Shown here piece by piece: positions 25,594-34,887 of a stretch of 44,615 nucleotides of DNA. The notes beneath the pieces were generated by a model. It had not been told where the DNA came from, did no database searches, and saw only the letters and a program-made list of their open reading frames with translations. The stretch spans positions 1 through 44,615 of the forward strand of contig CANHSF010000003.1 in the NCBI GenBank assembly GCA_947463065.1, in the 5' to 3' direction. This DNA is from Flavobacteriales bacterium (GTDB lineage Bacteria > Bacteroidota > Bacteroidia > Flavobacteriales_D > Sanyastnellaceae). The translations under genes were made by a program, and so were the position numbers. Each line of letters opens with the position of its first letter. The stretch's first letter is position 1.

Positions 25594-25622
25594 AAAACCC
25601 CGAAGCAGATGCTCCGGGGTTT
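25594..25622 (-). terminator. Intrinsic terminator of gldJ
   Basis: On the minus strand AAACCCCG pairs with CGGGGTTT, with an inner AGC/GCT and a short loop, followed by a T-rich run. It ends 13 nt before the murF ATG, so murF must start from a promoter overlapping its T tract or depend on read-through. Confidence 0.85.
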
Positions 25623-25647
25623 GTATTGTGATTTGAACAATGTATTC

Positions 25648-27396
25648 TTATTCTTTTCCGCCAATACCAGTTGGGCTACCAACGCGATCCATTGCACAAC
25701 GGAATCCAAGCGTTGACATGGCACGGCGCTCATCCAAGAAGCGGCGTGTTCCAGGTATGGTATAGTACGCACGATCTCTCCAGTTACCGCCCTTGTAAAC
25801 ACGAGCGCGGTTGTTGATCAACGTGGTGGTTCCCCATTCGTACATGCGGTTCTGATCTTGTTCTTTATCGGCATCGCTATAGTAGATACTGCTTTGGAAG
25901 TCTCCGTCGTCATAATCGATGTAATCCGATTTGCGGTAATTGCGACGATCGATGTTTTCCTCAACAGTTACTTGACGCTTGCGCACTTCACCCGGCGTAT
26001 TGTCAATGTAATCGCTTACTCCGTCGCGAAGATCTGGGGCAATGGGCGAATCGCTATCCACGATCAATTCCATTACCTCTTGCATCAAGTCTTGGGCTTC
26101 ATCGATTTTGCGTTCTTTCTCTTTGTCACCTGCTTGCGTAACTTTCTCCAAACAGTTGTTGATCAACGTATTGTCCGCTTCGGTCAATTTAGCTCCAGCT
26201 TGTTCTTGGTATTTGGTCAAGAAGTAGCTCACGCCGTTGATATCATAGATGTTTTTGTCGTATTTGTCGGCAAATGAACCATCGCTATTCAGCACGCGCG
26301 TCTCATAGACGTTACCGCGGAAAGGACGGAATTCGCTTTTATCTTCTGGAGATAGTGGACGGTAAACATCCATCACCCATTCCGATACGTTGCCCGACAT
26401 GTTGTACAAACCGTAATCGTTTGGAGGATAAGCATAGACAGGAGCAGTGATATCTGCGTTATCATTGAGGTAACCGGCAACCCCCATCATATCCCCGCTG
26501 CCACGCACGAAGTTGGCACGGATGGTACCAAAGAAGCGGCCTCCATTGTCGTCGTTGCGCACGTAGTGACCATTCCATGGGTAAGTTCTGCGATCGGTGA
26601 TCAATTCTTGGAATGAGTTTCCGATCAATCCCAACGCAGCGTACTCCCATTCAGCCTCGGTAGGCAAGCGGTAACGTGGCAACAAAATACCATCTTCCAA
26701 GCGAACCAAACGGGTTCCGGTTCCTTTTGGACTGTAATCTCTCATTTGACCACCGCCACTTGCATCGGCGTATTGACCACTCAGATAAGCATCAGTATTG
26801 AAATGTTCTTCGTCGGTTTGGCCGGTTGGATTGTGTTCCATCAAGCCCTCGCGAATCAAGATCAACTCGTTCACACGGTCAGATCTCCAAGCACAGAACT
26901 CATTGGCTTGCAACCAGCTCACACCCACCACAGGGTAATCTTGGTAAGCGGGGTGGCGCAAATAGTAGTCGACATATGGATCGTTGAATTCCATTTTTTC
27001 GCGCCAAACCAATGTATCCGGCAATGCGCGATTGATGATCTCGGGATAGCTTTCTCCGTAAACCAATTTGAGATAATGCAAGTAATCCAACCAATATTGG
27101 TTGGTGACCTCTGTTTCATCCAAATAGTAGGAGGACACCGTGACACGGCGTGGATAATTGTCCCAACCAAAAGCCACGTCGTCTTCTACGCGTCCCATGG
27201 TGAAGGTACCGCCCTCGATGAGCACTAGACCAGGACCGGTTTCTTGTTCGATGTAGGCATTGCGTTCGTAGCCGCCGTTTTTCTCGTCGTTGTAACTCCA
27301 ACCGGTTGCTCCGGAACGCTCTGGTTCACACGAACTCAAAAACACAATAGCCGCAAGAGCGACCATGGTGCCAAAGTTTTTTAAGAGGTTCTTCAT
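25648..27396 (-). CDS. gldJ: Gliding motility lipoprotein GldJ
   Basis: GldJ is an outer-membrane-associated lipoprotein required in gliding Bacteroidota for motility and type IX secretion, and needed for stability of the GldK system components. This 582-aa protein has a lipoprotein signal ending 'AAIVFLSSC' (Cys23) and a formylglycine-generating-enzyme/sulfatase-modifying-factor fold: 'PGLVLIEGGTFTMG', 'YYLDETEVTNQYWLDYLH', 'YGLYNMSGNVSEWVMD' and 'RVYKGGNWRDRAYY'. A long Glu/Lys-rich insertion separates the halves of the fold, as in GldJ. Start 27396 gives the lipoprotein signal. It lies between porP/sprF and murF. It is most like GldJ by context; GldK is the alternative. Confidence 0.9.
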   Translation of the reverse strand: MKNLLKNFGTMVALAAIVFLSSCEPERSGATGWSYNDEKNGGYERNAYIEQETGPGLVLIEGGTFTMGRVEDDVAFGWDNYPRRVTVSSYYLDETEVTNQYWLDYLHYLKLVYGESYPEIINRALPDTLVWREKMEFNDPYVDYYLRHPAYQDYPVVGVSWLQANEFCAWRSDRVNELILIREGLMEHNPTGQTDEEHFNTDAYLSGQYADASGGGQMRDYSPKGTGTRLVRLEDGILLPRYRLPTEAEWEYAALGLIGNSFQELITDRRTYPWNGHYVRNDDNGGRFFGTIRANFVRGSGDMMGVAGYLNDNADITAPVYAYPPNDYGLYNMSGNVSEWVMDVYRPLSPEDKSEFRPFRGNVYETRVLNSDGSFADKYDKNIYDINGVSYFLTKYQEQAGAKLTEADNTLINNCLEKVTQAGDKEKERKIDEAQDLMQEVMELIVDSDSPIAPDLRDGVSDYIDNTPGEVRKRQVTVEENIDRRNYRKSDYIDYDDGDFQSSIYYSDADKEQDQNRMYEWGTTTLINNRARVYKGGNWRDRAYYTIPGTRRFLDERRAMSTLGFRCAMDRVGSPTGIGGKE

Positions 27397-27456
27397 GATT
27401 TCCTTGATAAAAAATGTTGGTTTAAAACAAAAGTGGACCAATATACAAATAAATAA

Positions 27457-28446
27457 CTAGAAAGAAGGACAAGCTATTGTGCGAAGTGTCTTCTTTTTCT
27501 TGCGGCACTCGAAATTGAATCCGAGCGATACCTCATGTGAACCTCCGGTAGAAGGTGTCAACTCTGAGATGGTCACGTCATAGCTGTAGCCAAAACGGAT
27601 CACATCGGTTTGAATTCCAATGGTGGTGATAAAGCTGTCGCGGTATTTTTCGCCAAAAAGCAATCCGCGGAACCAAACACCAGCCACAAGTGGACCTTTA
27701 TTTACATATACTCCCATATTCAATTGCTGAAACTCCCCCTGACGACGGTAAAGTACGTTGGGTGAAATCTTTGCATCTGCATTCTTGCTTTTCTTTTCGA
27801 TTGGAATCACCGCTCCAGCATGAACCGTATATTTCATAGGCAAGCGGCTGGTTCCGACGATCAACGATTCGTTGGGCTCATTGAGGTGGTGCACTGCAAA
27901 ACCTCCATAAACCACATCGCTAAAGCCCAAAATACCAGCGGAAAAATCGACTGCTTTGACCGCTCCGCCGCGCTGCTGATCGGCTGTTTCGTAGATAAAT
28001 CCTTTGCGCGGATCAATCATATCACCAAACGTTAACTTGCTCCAATCCAATGACTTCTGCAAGTAAGTTGCTTGTAAACCGGCCTTGATGGAGAACTTTC
28101 TGTTGATGGCTTGCTGGTAGCTGTATATACCGCTCACCGTGGTGGTTTTTAGGGTACCCTCGGCGGCGCGGTCATTGAGTACAATGAGTCCCAAGCCACC
28201 TTGAATGGTCTCCACGTGTTGATCGTAGCTCACACTGGAAGTCACAAAGTTACCGCTGAGCGAAGGCCACTGGTTGCGGTAGTTCATCACCAGACGAGGG
28301 CAACGATTGGTACCGGCAAAAGCGGGATTTAAATAGAGTGGATTGGCATAAAACTGAGTAAACTCAGGATCTTGAGCCAATACCGAACTGCTAAATGCGG
28401 AAAGAATAGTGACAATTAATGAGCAGTAGATTAAACTTTTCTTCAT
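27457..28446 (-). CDS. PorP/SprF-family type IX membrane protein
   Basis: This 329-aa outer-membrane beta-barrel protein has a signal peptide ending 'FSSSVLAQ' and the family opening 'DPEFTQFYANPLYLNPAFAG'. 'VMNYRNQWPSLSGNFVTSSV' and the terminal strands are also typical. PorP/SprF proteins anchor type IX motor or adhesin components in the outer membrane; SprF is needed for secretion of the SprB adhesin. The ATG at 28446 is preferred over the TTG at 28461. It is first in a minus-strand run with gldJ and divergent from porU. It may be PorP itself or a SprF-like paralogue; no sprB-like adhesin gene is adjacent. Confidence 0.88.
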   Translation of the reverse strand: MKKSLIYCSLIVTILSAFSSSVLAQDPEFTQFYANPLYLNPAFAGTNRCPRLVMNYRNQWPSLSGNFVTSSVSYDQHVETIQGGLGLIVLNDRAAEGTLKTTTVSGIYSYQQAINRKFSIKAGLQATYLQKSLDWSKLTFGDMIDPRKGFIYETADQQRGGAVKAVDFSAGILGFSDVVYGGFAVHHLNEPNESLIVGTSRLPMKYTVHAGAVIPIEKKSKNADAKISPNVLYRRQGEFQQLNMGVYVNKGPLVAGVWFRGLLFGEKYRDSFITTIGIQTDVIRFGYSYDVTISELTPSTGGSHEVSLGFNFECRKKKKTLRTIACPSF

Positions 28447-28581
28447 CTGAACGATTTTCAATAGGGTGTAAAATCAATTAGCAATATTAAGGCAATTATC
28501 AACAAAAAAAAATATTTGTTGACTGCAATAATCAGACGCAAGAAGTGTTAATGGCGTTGCGTCCAATCTTACCTTAGCGGC

Positions 28582-31500
28582 ATGTTTTTTAGAAAACTCC
28601 ATACAATACTGATTCTAGGTCTGTTCATGAGCCATCAGGCCCAAGGCTTTGAAACTATAAAATTCGACAAAAAGTTACAGTGGTCGAATAGCGAAAATAC
28701 ATTTTCAACAACATTTGATGGTGCATATCTCGATGCGGATAACCAGGATATGCCTACCATATTGTGGCAAACCACTAAAAAAGGCCTCTTCAGAGCGGGC
28801 AATTATCGCATCACCCGTTTGACGCTAGAGCCCGTCAGCGCTCAAGAAGAGCGAATGCTGCAGCGGTACCGACCTTCCTCCGCCCCTATGGCGAGGTGCT
28901 CAGAAACCAATAAAAACACCATCGTCCAATTCCAATTCCCCGCCTTTCAATGGGTGGACAACCGCTGGCAAAGGGCAACCGAGGTGGAAATAGAGCTTGA
29001 TATTGAACCCGGTGCACCCGCTCGCAACCGAACTCTTACTTTCGCTCAAGAAAGTGCTTTGGCCTTTGGCGAGTGGTACAAAATCGCCATTGCCAAAGAC
29101 GGAATATACAAGGTGGATAAAAGCTTGTTGACCCAAATGGGCGTCTCCGACCCCAATCCGCAACGCATCAATATTTATGGCAACGGTGGCAACCTATTGC
29201 CCTCCAACAATGCCTTACCCCGACCCGATGATCTCCGCCGCTGCGCCGTAGGATTCGTTGGTAACAGCGATACAATCATGTCCAGCGACGAGTATTTTCT
29301 GTTTTACGGCGAGGGACCCGATACCTGGGCCATGGGAAATGACACCGAGTTGAACCGTCGCGTTTGGCAGCACATCAAACACTTCTATACCGACAGCGCC
29401 TATTACTTCATTCGGGTCGACGATATCGCAGCCGGCCGAATAGGCAACGCTCCATCCATCGATGCCCCTGCTGATCATGTGGTCAATAGCTTTCAAGACT
29501 TTCAATACCACGAACTTGATCTTTACAACCTCGTGGCCTCTGGTCGTGAATTTTACGGCGACGAATTCGGATCCAATGTGAACTCGTCTTTCAACTTTAG
29601 CTTTCCCAATATTGTCACCACAGCTCCTGCCGTCATCCAAGCGCGGGCAGCCATCCGCTCGGTCAATATTCAAAGTTCTTTCACCTTCGCGTCTAGCAAT
29701 AGCTCTGTGACTACTGCTCCAGCGTCTCATGCCGATGCCGCCACTTCACCCCGCGCTGTAACCCGCGAAGCTTCCTTGCTGATTACGCCGGTCAACTCCG
29801 CCATCAACGTGGCGGTCACCTACAACAAAGGCTATTCGGATGCTCAAGGGTGGTTGGATTATATCCGCGTCAATGCTACCCGTCAACTCACCATGACAGG
29901 CTCTCAAATGGTTTTTAGGGATTCGGCCTTTGCTGGAAGCGGACAAATTGGCGAATACCAATTGGCTAGTGCACAAAACGTCTGGCAAATTTGGGACATC
30001 ACGGATGTCAGCTTGCCACAAAAGGTGAATTTCAATACGTCCGGTTCCGTTGTCAGCTGGAAGGGATACAAAGATGCCGTGCGCGAATACATTGCCTTTG
30101 CCAATGGTGGATTCCTGACCCCCACTCCTATGGGTGCTGTCGAAAACCAAAACCTTCATGGCCTGAGCAATGTGGATTATCTAATCATTGCTGCACCCAA
30201 TCACCTAGAAGCCGCCAATATTTTGGCAGAAATCCACGCAGAAGAAGGACTCAACGTGGCTCTGGTCACGCAGCAACAAATATTCAACGAATTCAGCTCG
30301 GGTAACCCCGATGTGACCGCAATACGGATGCTTGTGAAAATGCTATACGACCGCGCAAATGGCGACGAATCACTGCGACCCAAAAATGTTTGTCTTTTTG
30401 GCGACGGCGATTATGCGCGCAACAAAGGTTGGAATGCTTTCTTGGGCAACAATGTCATCGTGTTCGAATCAGACCGAAGCGAAGCCCCATTGTCGAGTTA
30501 CGTGAGCGACGATTACTTCGTGTTTCTGAGTGACGATGACAATGCCTCTCCCGATAATTTCACCGACTGCGGAGTAGGACGAATTCCAGCCGAGACCACG
30601 AGCATGGGATTGGATTATGTGAGCAAAGTGCAAGCCTACTTATCGGAACAAACCAACGGATCGTCCGACGCAAGTTGTATCGGCGATGAGCAACAAAGTT
30701 CTTTTGGACCTTGGCGCAACAAGCTGATTTTTGTGGCCGATGACCAAGACGGCAGTTCGGGCCCCAGCGAGTTCTATCATACCACCCAAAGCAATCTTCT
30801 TAGTGATGTGACAGCCCAAAATCACCCGGAATACGATCTGATCAAAATTTTCATGGATGCCTATCAGCAGGAAAGCACACCGGGCGGAGAGCGCTACGAA
30901 GCCGTCGAAGATGAGTTGCGCAACCGCATTGAAGCTGGAAGTTTGATCGTGACATACATCGGCCATGGCGGTGAAAAAGGCTGGGCCCATGAGCGCATTC
31001 TAAACATCGAAACCATCAACAATTTCACCAACAAATACCGACTGCCCCTCTTCTTGACAGCCACTTGTGAGTTGGCCAAATTTGATGACAACTCACAAGA
31101 CACGGCAGGTGAAGAGCTGATCATGAACCCCAACGGCGGAGGAATTGCCGCCATGACCACCACCCGCATTGTATTTGTAAGCGACAACAATGAATTGAGT
31201 TCGGCCTTTTACGAATACGCCCTCGAAGACGACGATGCGGAGCTCACTTTCGGCAAAATCAATATGCTCACCAAGAATGGCGTATCGGCCTCCAACGACA
31301 GCAAGCCCAATTTCAGCTTGTTGGGTGATCCCGGTCTTCGGTTGCGCTATCCACAAGAAAATGTAGTCACCACCGCCATCAACGGCATTGCGATTGACGC
31401 TTTCAACGATACCATCAAGGCTTTGCAAGAAGTAACGGTTACCGGCATGATCACCAATCACAATGGCGAGAAATTGACCAATTTCAATGGCTTTGTTTAC

Positions 31501-32451
31501 CCCAACGTTTTTGACAAGCGCACCCGCGTAACCACACTGAACAACGATTCCGATCCCATCCAAGGTGGAGGTCAACTCTTGCAGTACAACACCTGGAACA
31601 AGATCATTTTCAGGGGAAAAGCCAGTGTGCAAAACGGTGATTTCACCTTCAAATTTGTGGTGCCTTACGACATCAACTACACCGTAGGCAATGGTCGCAT
31701 CAGCTATTATGCCGTGGCCAATCAAATGGACGCGCATGGTTCTGGCGAAGATTTTCAGATTGGCAGCATGTTGTCCAATGCCGAACTCAATACCGTAGGT
31801 CCCGAAATAATGCTATACATGAACGACACCACGTTTGTATCGGGTGGCCTCACCAACAATTCTCCGCTCTTGTTGGCCCTTTTGGCGGACGAAAACGGCA
31901 TCAATACAGTAGGAAATGGTATCGGCCATGATCTGACGGCCGTTATCGATGAAGACACGAGCAATCCATTGGTATTGAACGATTTTTATACCTCCGACAC
32001 CGATACCTACAAAAGCGGCGAAGTGCGCTATCCCTTGGATGGTTTGGCAGAAGGCGAGCACACCCTTACACTAAAAGCGTGGGATGTGCACAATAACAGC
32101 AGTAATTCCTCGTTGGAGTTCGTGGTAGCCGCAAGCTCAGAAATTGCCTTAGAACACGTACTGAACTATCCGAACCCCTTTACGACAAAGACATTTTTCA
32201 TGTTCGAACACAATCAAGCATGTGAAATGTTGGATGTCCGAATTCAAATCTTCACGGTCAGCGGAAAATTGGTAAAAACAATCGTCCAGCAAACCCAACA
32301 AGAGGGATTCCGCACAACTCCTATTGAGTGGGACGGTTTGGACGAATACGGCGACAAAATCGGTCGAGGTGTTTACATCTATAAGGTCGAAATTCGAAAC
32401 GAATTGGGCCAAAAGGCCGAACAATTCGAGAAGTTGGTTATTCTTAAATAG
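28582..32451 (+). CDS. porU: Type IX secretion sortase PorU
   Basis: PorU is a surface C25 (gingipain-type) cysteine protease that removes the C-terminal sorting domain of type IX cargo and attaches many cargo proteins to lipopolysaccharide. This 1289-aa protein has a signal peptide, an N-terminal beta region and a caspase-like domain. The expected catalytic pair is His795 in 'VTYIGHGGEKGW' and Cys829 in 'LTATCELAKF'. An Ig-like region follows and then its own sorting-domain-like C-terminus ('VLNYPNPFTTKTFF' to 'QFEKLVILK'). A TACCTTAG box ends 4 nt before the start. porV follows by 52 nt, as in other Bacteroidota. Confidence 0.95.
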   Translation: MFFRKLHTILILGLFMSHQAQGFETIKFDKKLQWSNSENTFSTTFDGAYLDADNQDMPTILWQTTKKGLFRAGNYRITRLTLEPVSAQEERMLQRYRPSSAPMARCSETNKNTIVQFQFPAFQWVDNRWQRATEVEIELDIEPGAPARNRTLTFAQESALAFGEWYKIAIAKDGIYKVDKSLLTQMGVSDPNPQRINIYGNGGNLLPSNNALPRPDDLRRCAVGFVGNSDTIMSSDEYFLFYGEGPDTWAMGNDTELNRRVWQHIKHFYTDSAYYFIRVDDIAAGRIGNAPSIDAPADHVVNSFQDFQYHELDLYNLVASGREFYGDEFGSNVNSSFNFSFPNIVTTAPAVIQARAAIRSVNIQSSFTFASSNSSVTTAPASHADAATSPRAVTREASLLITPVNSAINVAVTYNKGYSDAQGWLDYIRVNATRQLTMTGSQMVFRDSAFAGSGQIGEYQLASAQNVWQIWDITDVSLPQKVNFNTSGSVVSWKGYKDAVREYIAFANGGFLTPTPMGAVENQNLHGLSNVDYLIIAAPNHLEAANILAEIHAEEGLNVALVTQQQIFNEFSSGNPDVTAIRMLVKMLYDRANGDESLRPKNVCLFGDGDYARNKGWNAFLGNNVIVFESDRSEAPLSSYVSDDYFVFLSDDDNASPDNFTDCGVGRIPAETTSMGLDYVSKVQAYLSEQTNGSSDASCIGDEQQSSFGPWRNKLIFVADDQDGSSGPSEFYHTTQSNLLSDVTAQNHPEYDLIKIFMDAYQQESTPGGERYEAVEDELRNRIEAGSLIVTYIGHGGEKGWAHERILNIETINNFTNKYRLPLFLTATCELAKFDDNSQDTAGEELIMNPNGGGIAAMTTTRIVFVSDNNELSSAFYEYALEDDDAELTFGKINMLTKNGVSASNDSKPNFSLLGDPGLRLRYPQENVVTTAINGIAIDAFNDTIKALQEVTVTGMITNHNGEKLTNFNGFVYPNVFDKRTRVTTLNNDSDPIQGGGQLLQYNTWNKIIFRGKASVQNGDFTFKFVVPYDINYTVGNGRISYYAVANQMDAHGSGEDFQIGSMLSNAELNTVGPEIMLYMNDTTFVSGGLTNNSPLLLALLADENGINTVGNGIGHDLTAVIDEDTSNPLVLNDFYTSDTDTYKSGEVRYPLDGLAEGEHTLTLKAWDVHNNSSNSSLEFVVAASSEIALEHVLNYPNPFTTKTFFMFEHNQACEMLDVRIQIFTVSGKLVKTIVQQTQQEGFRTTPIEWDGLDEYGDKIGRGVYIYKVEIRNELGQKAEQFEKLVILK

Positions 32452-32474
32452 AAACATTATTTACGCAGTCGCCG

Positions 32475-32482
32475 TATATTTG
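32475..32482 (+). promoter_or_regulatory. -7 promoter box of porV
   Basis: TATATTTG matches TAnnTTTG exactly, 21 nt before the porV ATG and 23 nt after the porU stop. No clear -33 TTG is seen. porV may be transcribed independently as well as with porU. Confidence 0.45.
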
Positions 32483-32503
32483 GCGCCCCTTATATTGAAT
32501 ATC

Positions 32504-33739
32504 ATGTTAAAAGCACGTTTTCCTTTTGTCGCCTTGCTTGTTGCTCTTGCTCCCGCATGTTTTGCGCAGCAACTCAATCAAAACGGCAAGGCCCAACAGG
32601 TCCAGCTCAACACCATCACTACGGCAGTGCCCTTCTTGCAAATCACTCCCGACTCTCGGGCCGGTGCTCTGGGTGATGCCAATGTTGCGCTCAGTCCTGA
32701 TGCCAACTCCCCATACAGCAATGCGGCCAAGTTGGCCTTTGTGGAAGAAGATATGGAAGTATCCCTGTCCTACTCCCCATGGTTGCGCGCTTTGGTCAAC
32801 GATATGAGCTTGGCTTATGTGAGCGGATACAAACGCCTATCCAAATTGCAAACCGTAGGGGTATCGCTTCGTTATTTCACCTTGGGCAATATTACCTTCA
32901 CCGATGAAGTAGGCACCGCAGTGCGCGATTTCAAACCCAATGAATTCTCGATCGATGGTTCGTTCGGTCAAAAATTCAGCGATAAACTTTCAGGGGGTAT
33001 TGCAATTCGTTTCGTGAACAGCAATCTCACTGGTGGCACGAATGTAGGTGGCGCAGAAAGCCGCCCCGGCCGTTCGCTTGCTGCTGACATCTCGGTGTTC
33101 TATACCAATGATAAAATCAAAATCGGTGGCAAAAAATCACGATTGAATTTGGGGGCCAATATCTCGAACATTGGAAACAAAATGCGCTATACCAACAGCG
33201 ATAAACGCGATTTCATCCCAACCAATCTGCGTTTGGGTACTGCGATCACTGCCAACTTCGACGACTACAATCAACTCACTTGGGCATTGGACTTCAACAA
33301 GCTCTTGGTCCCCACTCCGCCACGTTATTCACCTGACGGTGAAACCATCGTTGCCGGTATGAATCCCGATGTGGGTACCGCTGGAGGTATCATCCAAAGC
33401 TTCTACGACGCGCCAGGCGATGTGGACAACGAAGGCAACTTGGTAGCTGGATCAGTTCTCAGAGAAGAGCTCCGCGAGATCAACATCGGGTCTGGTTTCG
33501 AATACTGGTACGATCAGCAATTTGCTTTCCGCACCGGTTACTTCTTTGAACACTTCTCTAAAGGAAATCGCCAATTCATCACTTTGGGCGCAGGTTTGCG
33601 TTACCAGGTAATGACCATCGACATTTCGTATCTCATTTCTACCACACAACAAAACCCATTGGCCAATACCCTTCGCTTCAGCTTAAAGTTCGCTTTGGGC
33701 AAAGCCAGTGGCGATGCAGCCGAAGGGGAAGCCAAATAA
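32504..33739 (+). CDS. porV: Type IX outer-membrane protein PorV
   Basis: PorV (LptO) is a 14-strand outer-membrane protein that carries cargo from the SprA/Sov translocon to PorU. This 411-aa protein has a signal peptide ending 'APACFAQ' and the family signature 'AVPFLQITPDSRAGALGDAN' followed by 'PDANSPYSNAAKLAF'. The barrel continues to 'PLANTLRFSLKFALGK'. The ORF track extends back into porU, but ATG 32504 gives the normal signal peptide. A strong -7 box lies just upstream. It is followed by ispF after 9 nt, so the two may share a transcript. Confidence 0.94.
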   Translation: MLKARFPFVALLVALAPACFAQQLNQNGKAQQVQLNTITTAVPFLQITPDSRAGALGDANVALSPDANSPYSNAAKLAFVEEDMEVSLSYSPWLRALVNDMSLAYVSGYKRLSKLQTVGVSLRYFTLGNITFTDEVGTAVRDFKPNEFSIDGSFGQKFSDKLSGGIAIRFVNSNLTGGTNVGGAESRPGRSLAADISVFYTNDKIKIGGKKSRLNLGANISNIGNKMRYTNSDKRDFIPTNLRLGTAITANFDDYNQLTWALDFNKLLVPTPPRYSPDGETIVAGMNPDVGTAGGIIQSFYDAPGDVDNEGNLVAGSVLREELREINIGSGFEYWYDQQFAFRTGYFFEHFSKGNRQFITLGAGLRYQVMTIDISYLISTTQQNPLANTLRFSLKFALGKASGDAAEGEAK

Positions 33740-33748
33740 AATTTTGAT

Positions 33749-34231
33749 ATGCAAATACGCGTTGGGTACGGATTCGACGTACACCAAATGACAGAGGGGC
33801 GCGATTTGTGGTTGGGAGGCGTGAAGCTACCTCACCACAAAGGCGCCCTTGGCCATAGCGATGCCGATGTGCTGCTGCATGCCATTTGCGATGCGCTTTT
33901 GGGTGCTGCGAATCTGCGCGATATCGGATATCATTTTCCCGACACCTCTGGGGCTTTCAAAAACATCGATAGCAAAATTCTATTGGCCGACTCGGTCAAG
34001 TTGATCCGCGAAGAAGGTTGGGAAATTCAAAACATCGACTCCACCTTGGTGCTTGAAAAACCGAAAATCGCACCGCACATCGATGCCATGAAGGCCGCCA
34101 TTGCTGAACACGCAGGCATCGCCATGGATCAGATTTCAATCAAAGCCACTACCAATGAAAAAATGGGATTTATTGGCCGCGAAGAAGGTGTTGTAGCGCA
34201 TGCTGTTGCATTATTGATGCGCCATCGATAA
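33749..34231 (+). CDS. ispF: 2-C-methyl-D-erythritol 2,4-cyclodiphosphate synthase
   Basis: IspF converts CDP-methylerythritol 2-phosphate to the cyclodiphosphate with release of CMP, in the non-mevalonate isoprenoid pathway. At 160 aa it has normal length. The metal ligands appear as Asp10 and His12 ('GYGFDVHQM') and His44 ('SDADVLLHAICDALLGA'), followed by 'DIGYHFPDT'. The C-terminal 'IKATTNEKMGFIGREEGVVAHAV' completes the family pattern. It starts 9 nt after porV. Confidence 0.97.
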   Translation: MQIRVGYGFDVHQMTEGRDLWLGGVKLPHHKGALGHSDADVLLHAICDALLGAANLRDIGYHFPDTSGAFKNIDSKILLADSVKLIREEGWEIQNIDSTLVLEKPKIAPHIDAMKAAIAEHAGIAMDQISIKATTNEKMGFIGREEGVVAHAVALLMRHR

Positions 34232-34350
34232 CAGACTCCAAATTTTGCTTCTTTCCAATCGGTTGTTCCATTCGAAACTGCTTCAGCTTGGACTAACCCA
34301 TATTGCCAATTGCTGTTCTGATTTTAGGTTGACATACCCGTCCTGCGCCA

Positions 34351-34887
34351 TCAATTCGACAATCTGTAGAGCACTACCGACTGCAAAGAGCGCATAGGAA
34401 AGGAATAGACGATTGGAACGTCATCGGTACCTTGACCAGAAGTGCGTGCCGCTTCATTGCCAAAACTGAAGAAACGTACATTCATCTGATCGCCGTTCAC
34501 TTCAAACGCATCCACGATTCGGGTGCCCATTACTTCAAATGCACTTGAAAAGGTATTGCCGAAGAGATATTGATCGATCAGGATGCCGTTGTTTTCGTCT
34601 ACTACCCAATGACCGCTTTCAAGATCAACCGGTTTGAGGGTGTAGCCGCGGTTGTCGGCTTGATCGGCGCCATACACCAAATTCCAACTGTAATGCCCAA
34701 TGCTATCCAACGGTTCGATCACCAAGTGCATTTCGACAGTTTGAGAAGAATCGGGACCAATTTGCCAAATCAAATTGCCTTTCCAATGGCCCAACCAAGG
34801 CGCAATGCATTCTTCCGCTGTGGTTTTTTGAGCAAAAATCGGCAGTGCCCAAATAAGCAGGCCAATTGTCCATAACCTTCTTTTCAT
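34351..34887 (-). CDS. Small secreted beta-rich protein downstream of glgB
   Basis: This 178-aa protein has a signal peptide ending 'IWALPIFAQ'. The mature part begins 'PWLGHWKGNLIW' and alternates short strands with conserved-looking Gly and Trp, suggesting a lipocalin-like or FABP-like beta-barrel; I cannot name a family. ATG 34887 shares one nucleotide with the glgB stop (TGATG), so translation is probably coupled to that of glgB. That arrangement links it to the glucan operon, but glgB acts in the cytoplasm while this protein is exported. Its function is unknown. I see no terminator in the 119-nt gap beyond it. Confidence 0.72.
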   Translation of the reverse strand: MKRRLWTIGLLIWALPIFAQKTTAEECIAPWLGHWKGNLIWQIGPDSSQTVEMHLVIEPLDSIGHYSWNLVYGADQADNRGYTLKPVDLESGHWVVDENNGILIDQYLFGNTFSSAFEVMGTRIVDAFEVNGDQMNVRFFSFGNEAARTSGQGTDDVPIVYSFPMRSLQSVVLYRLSN

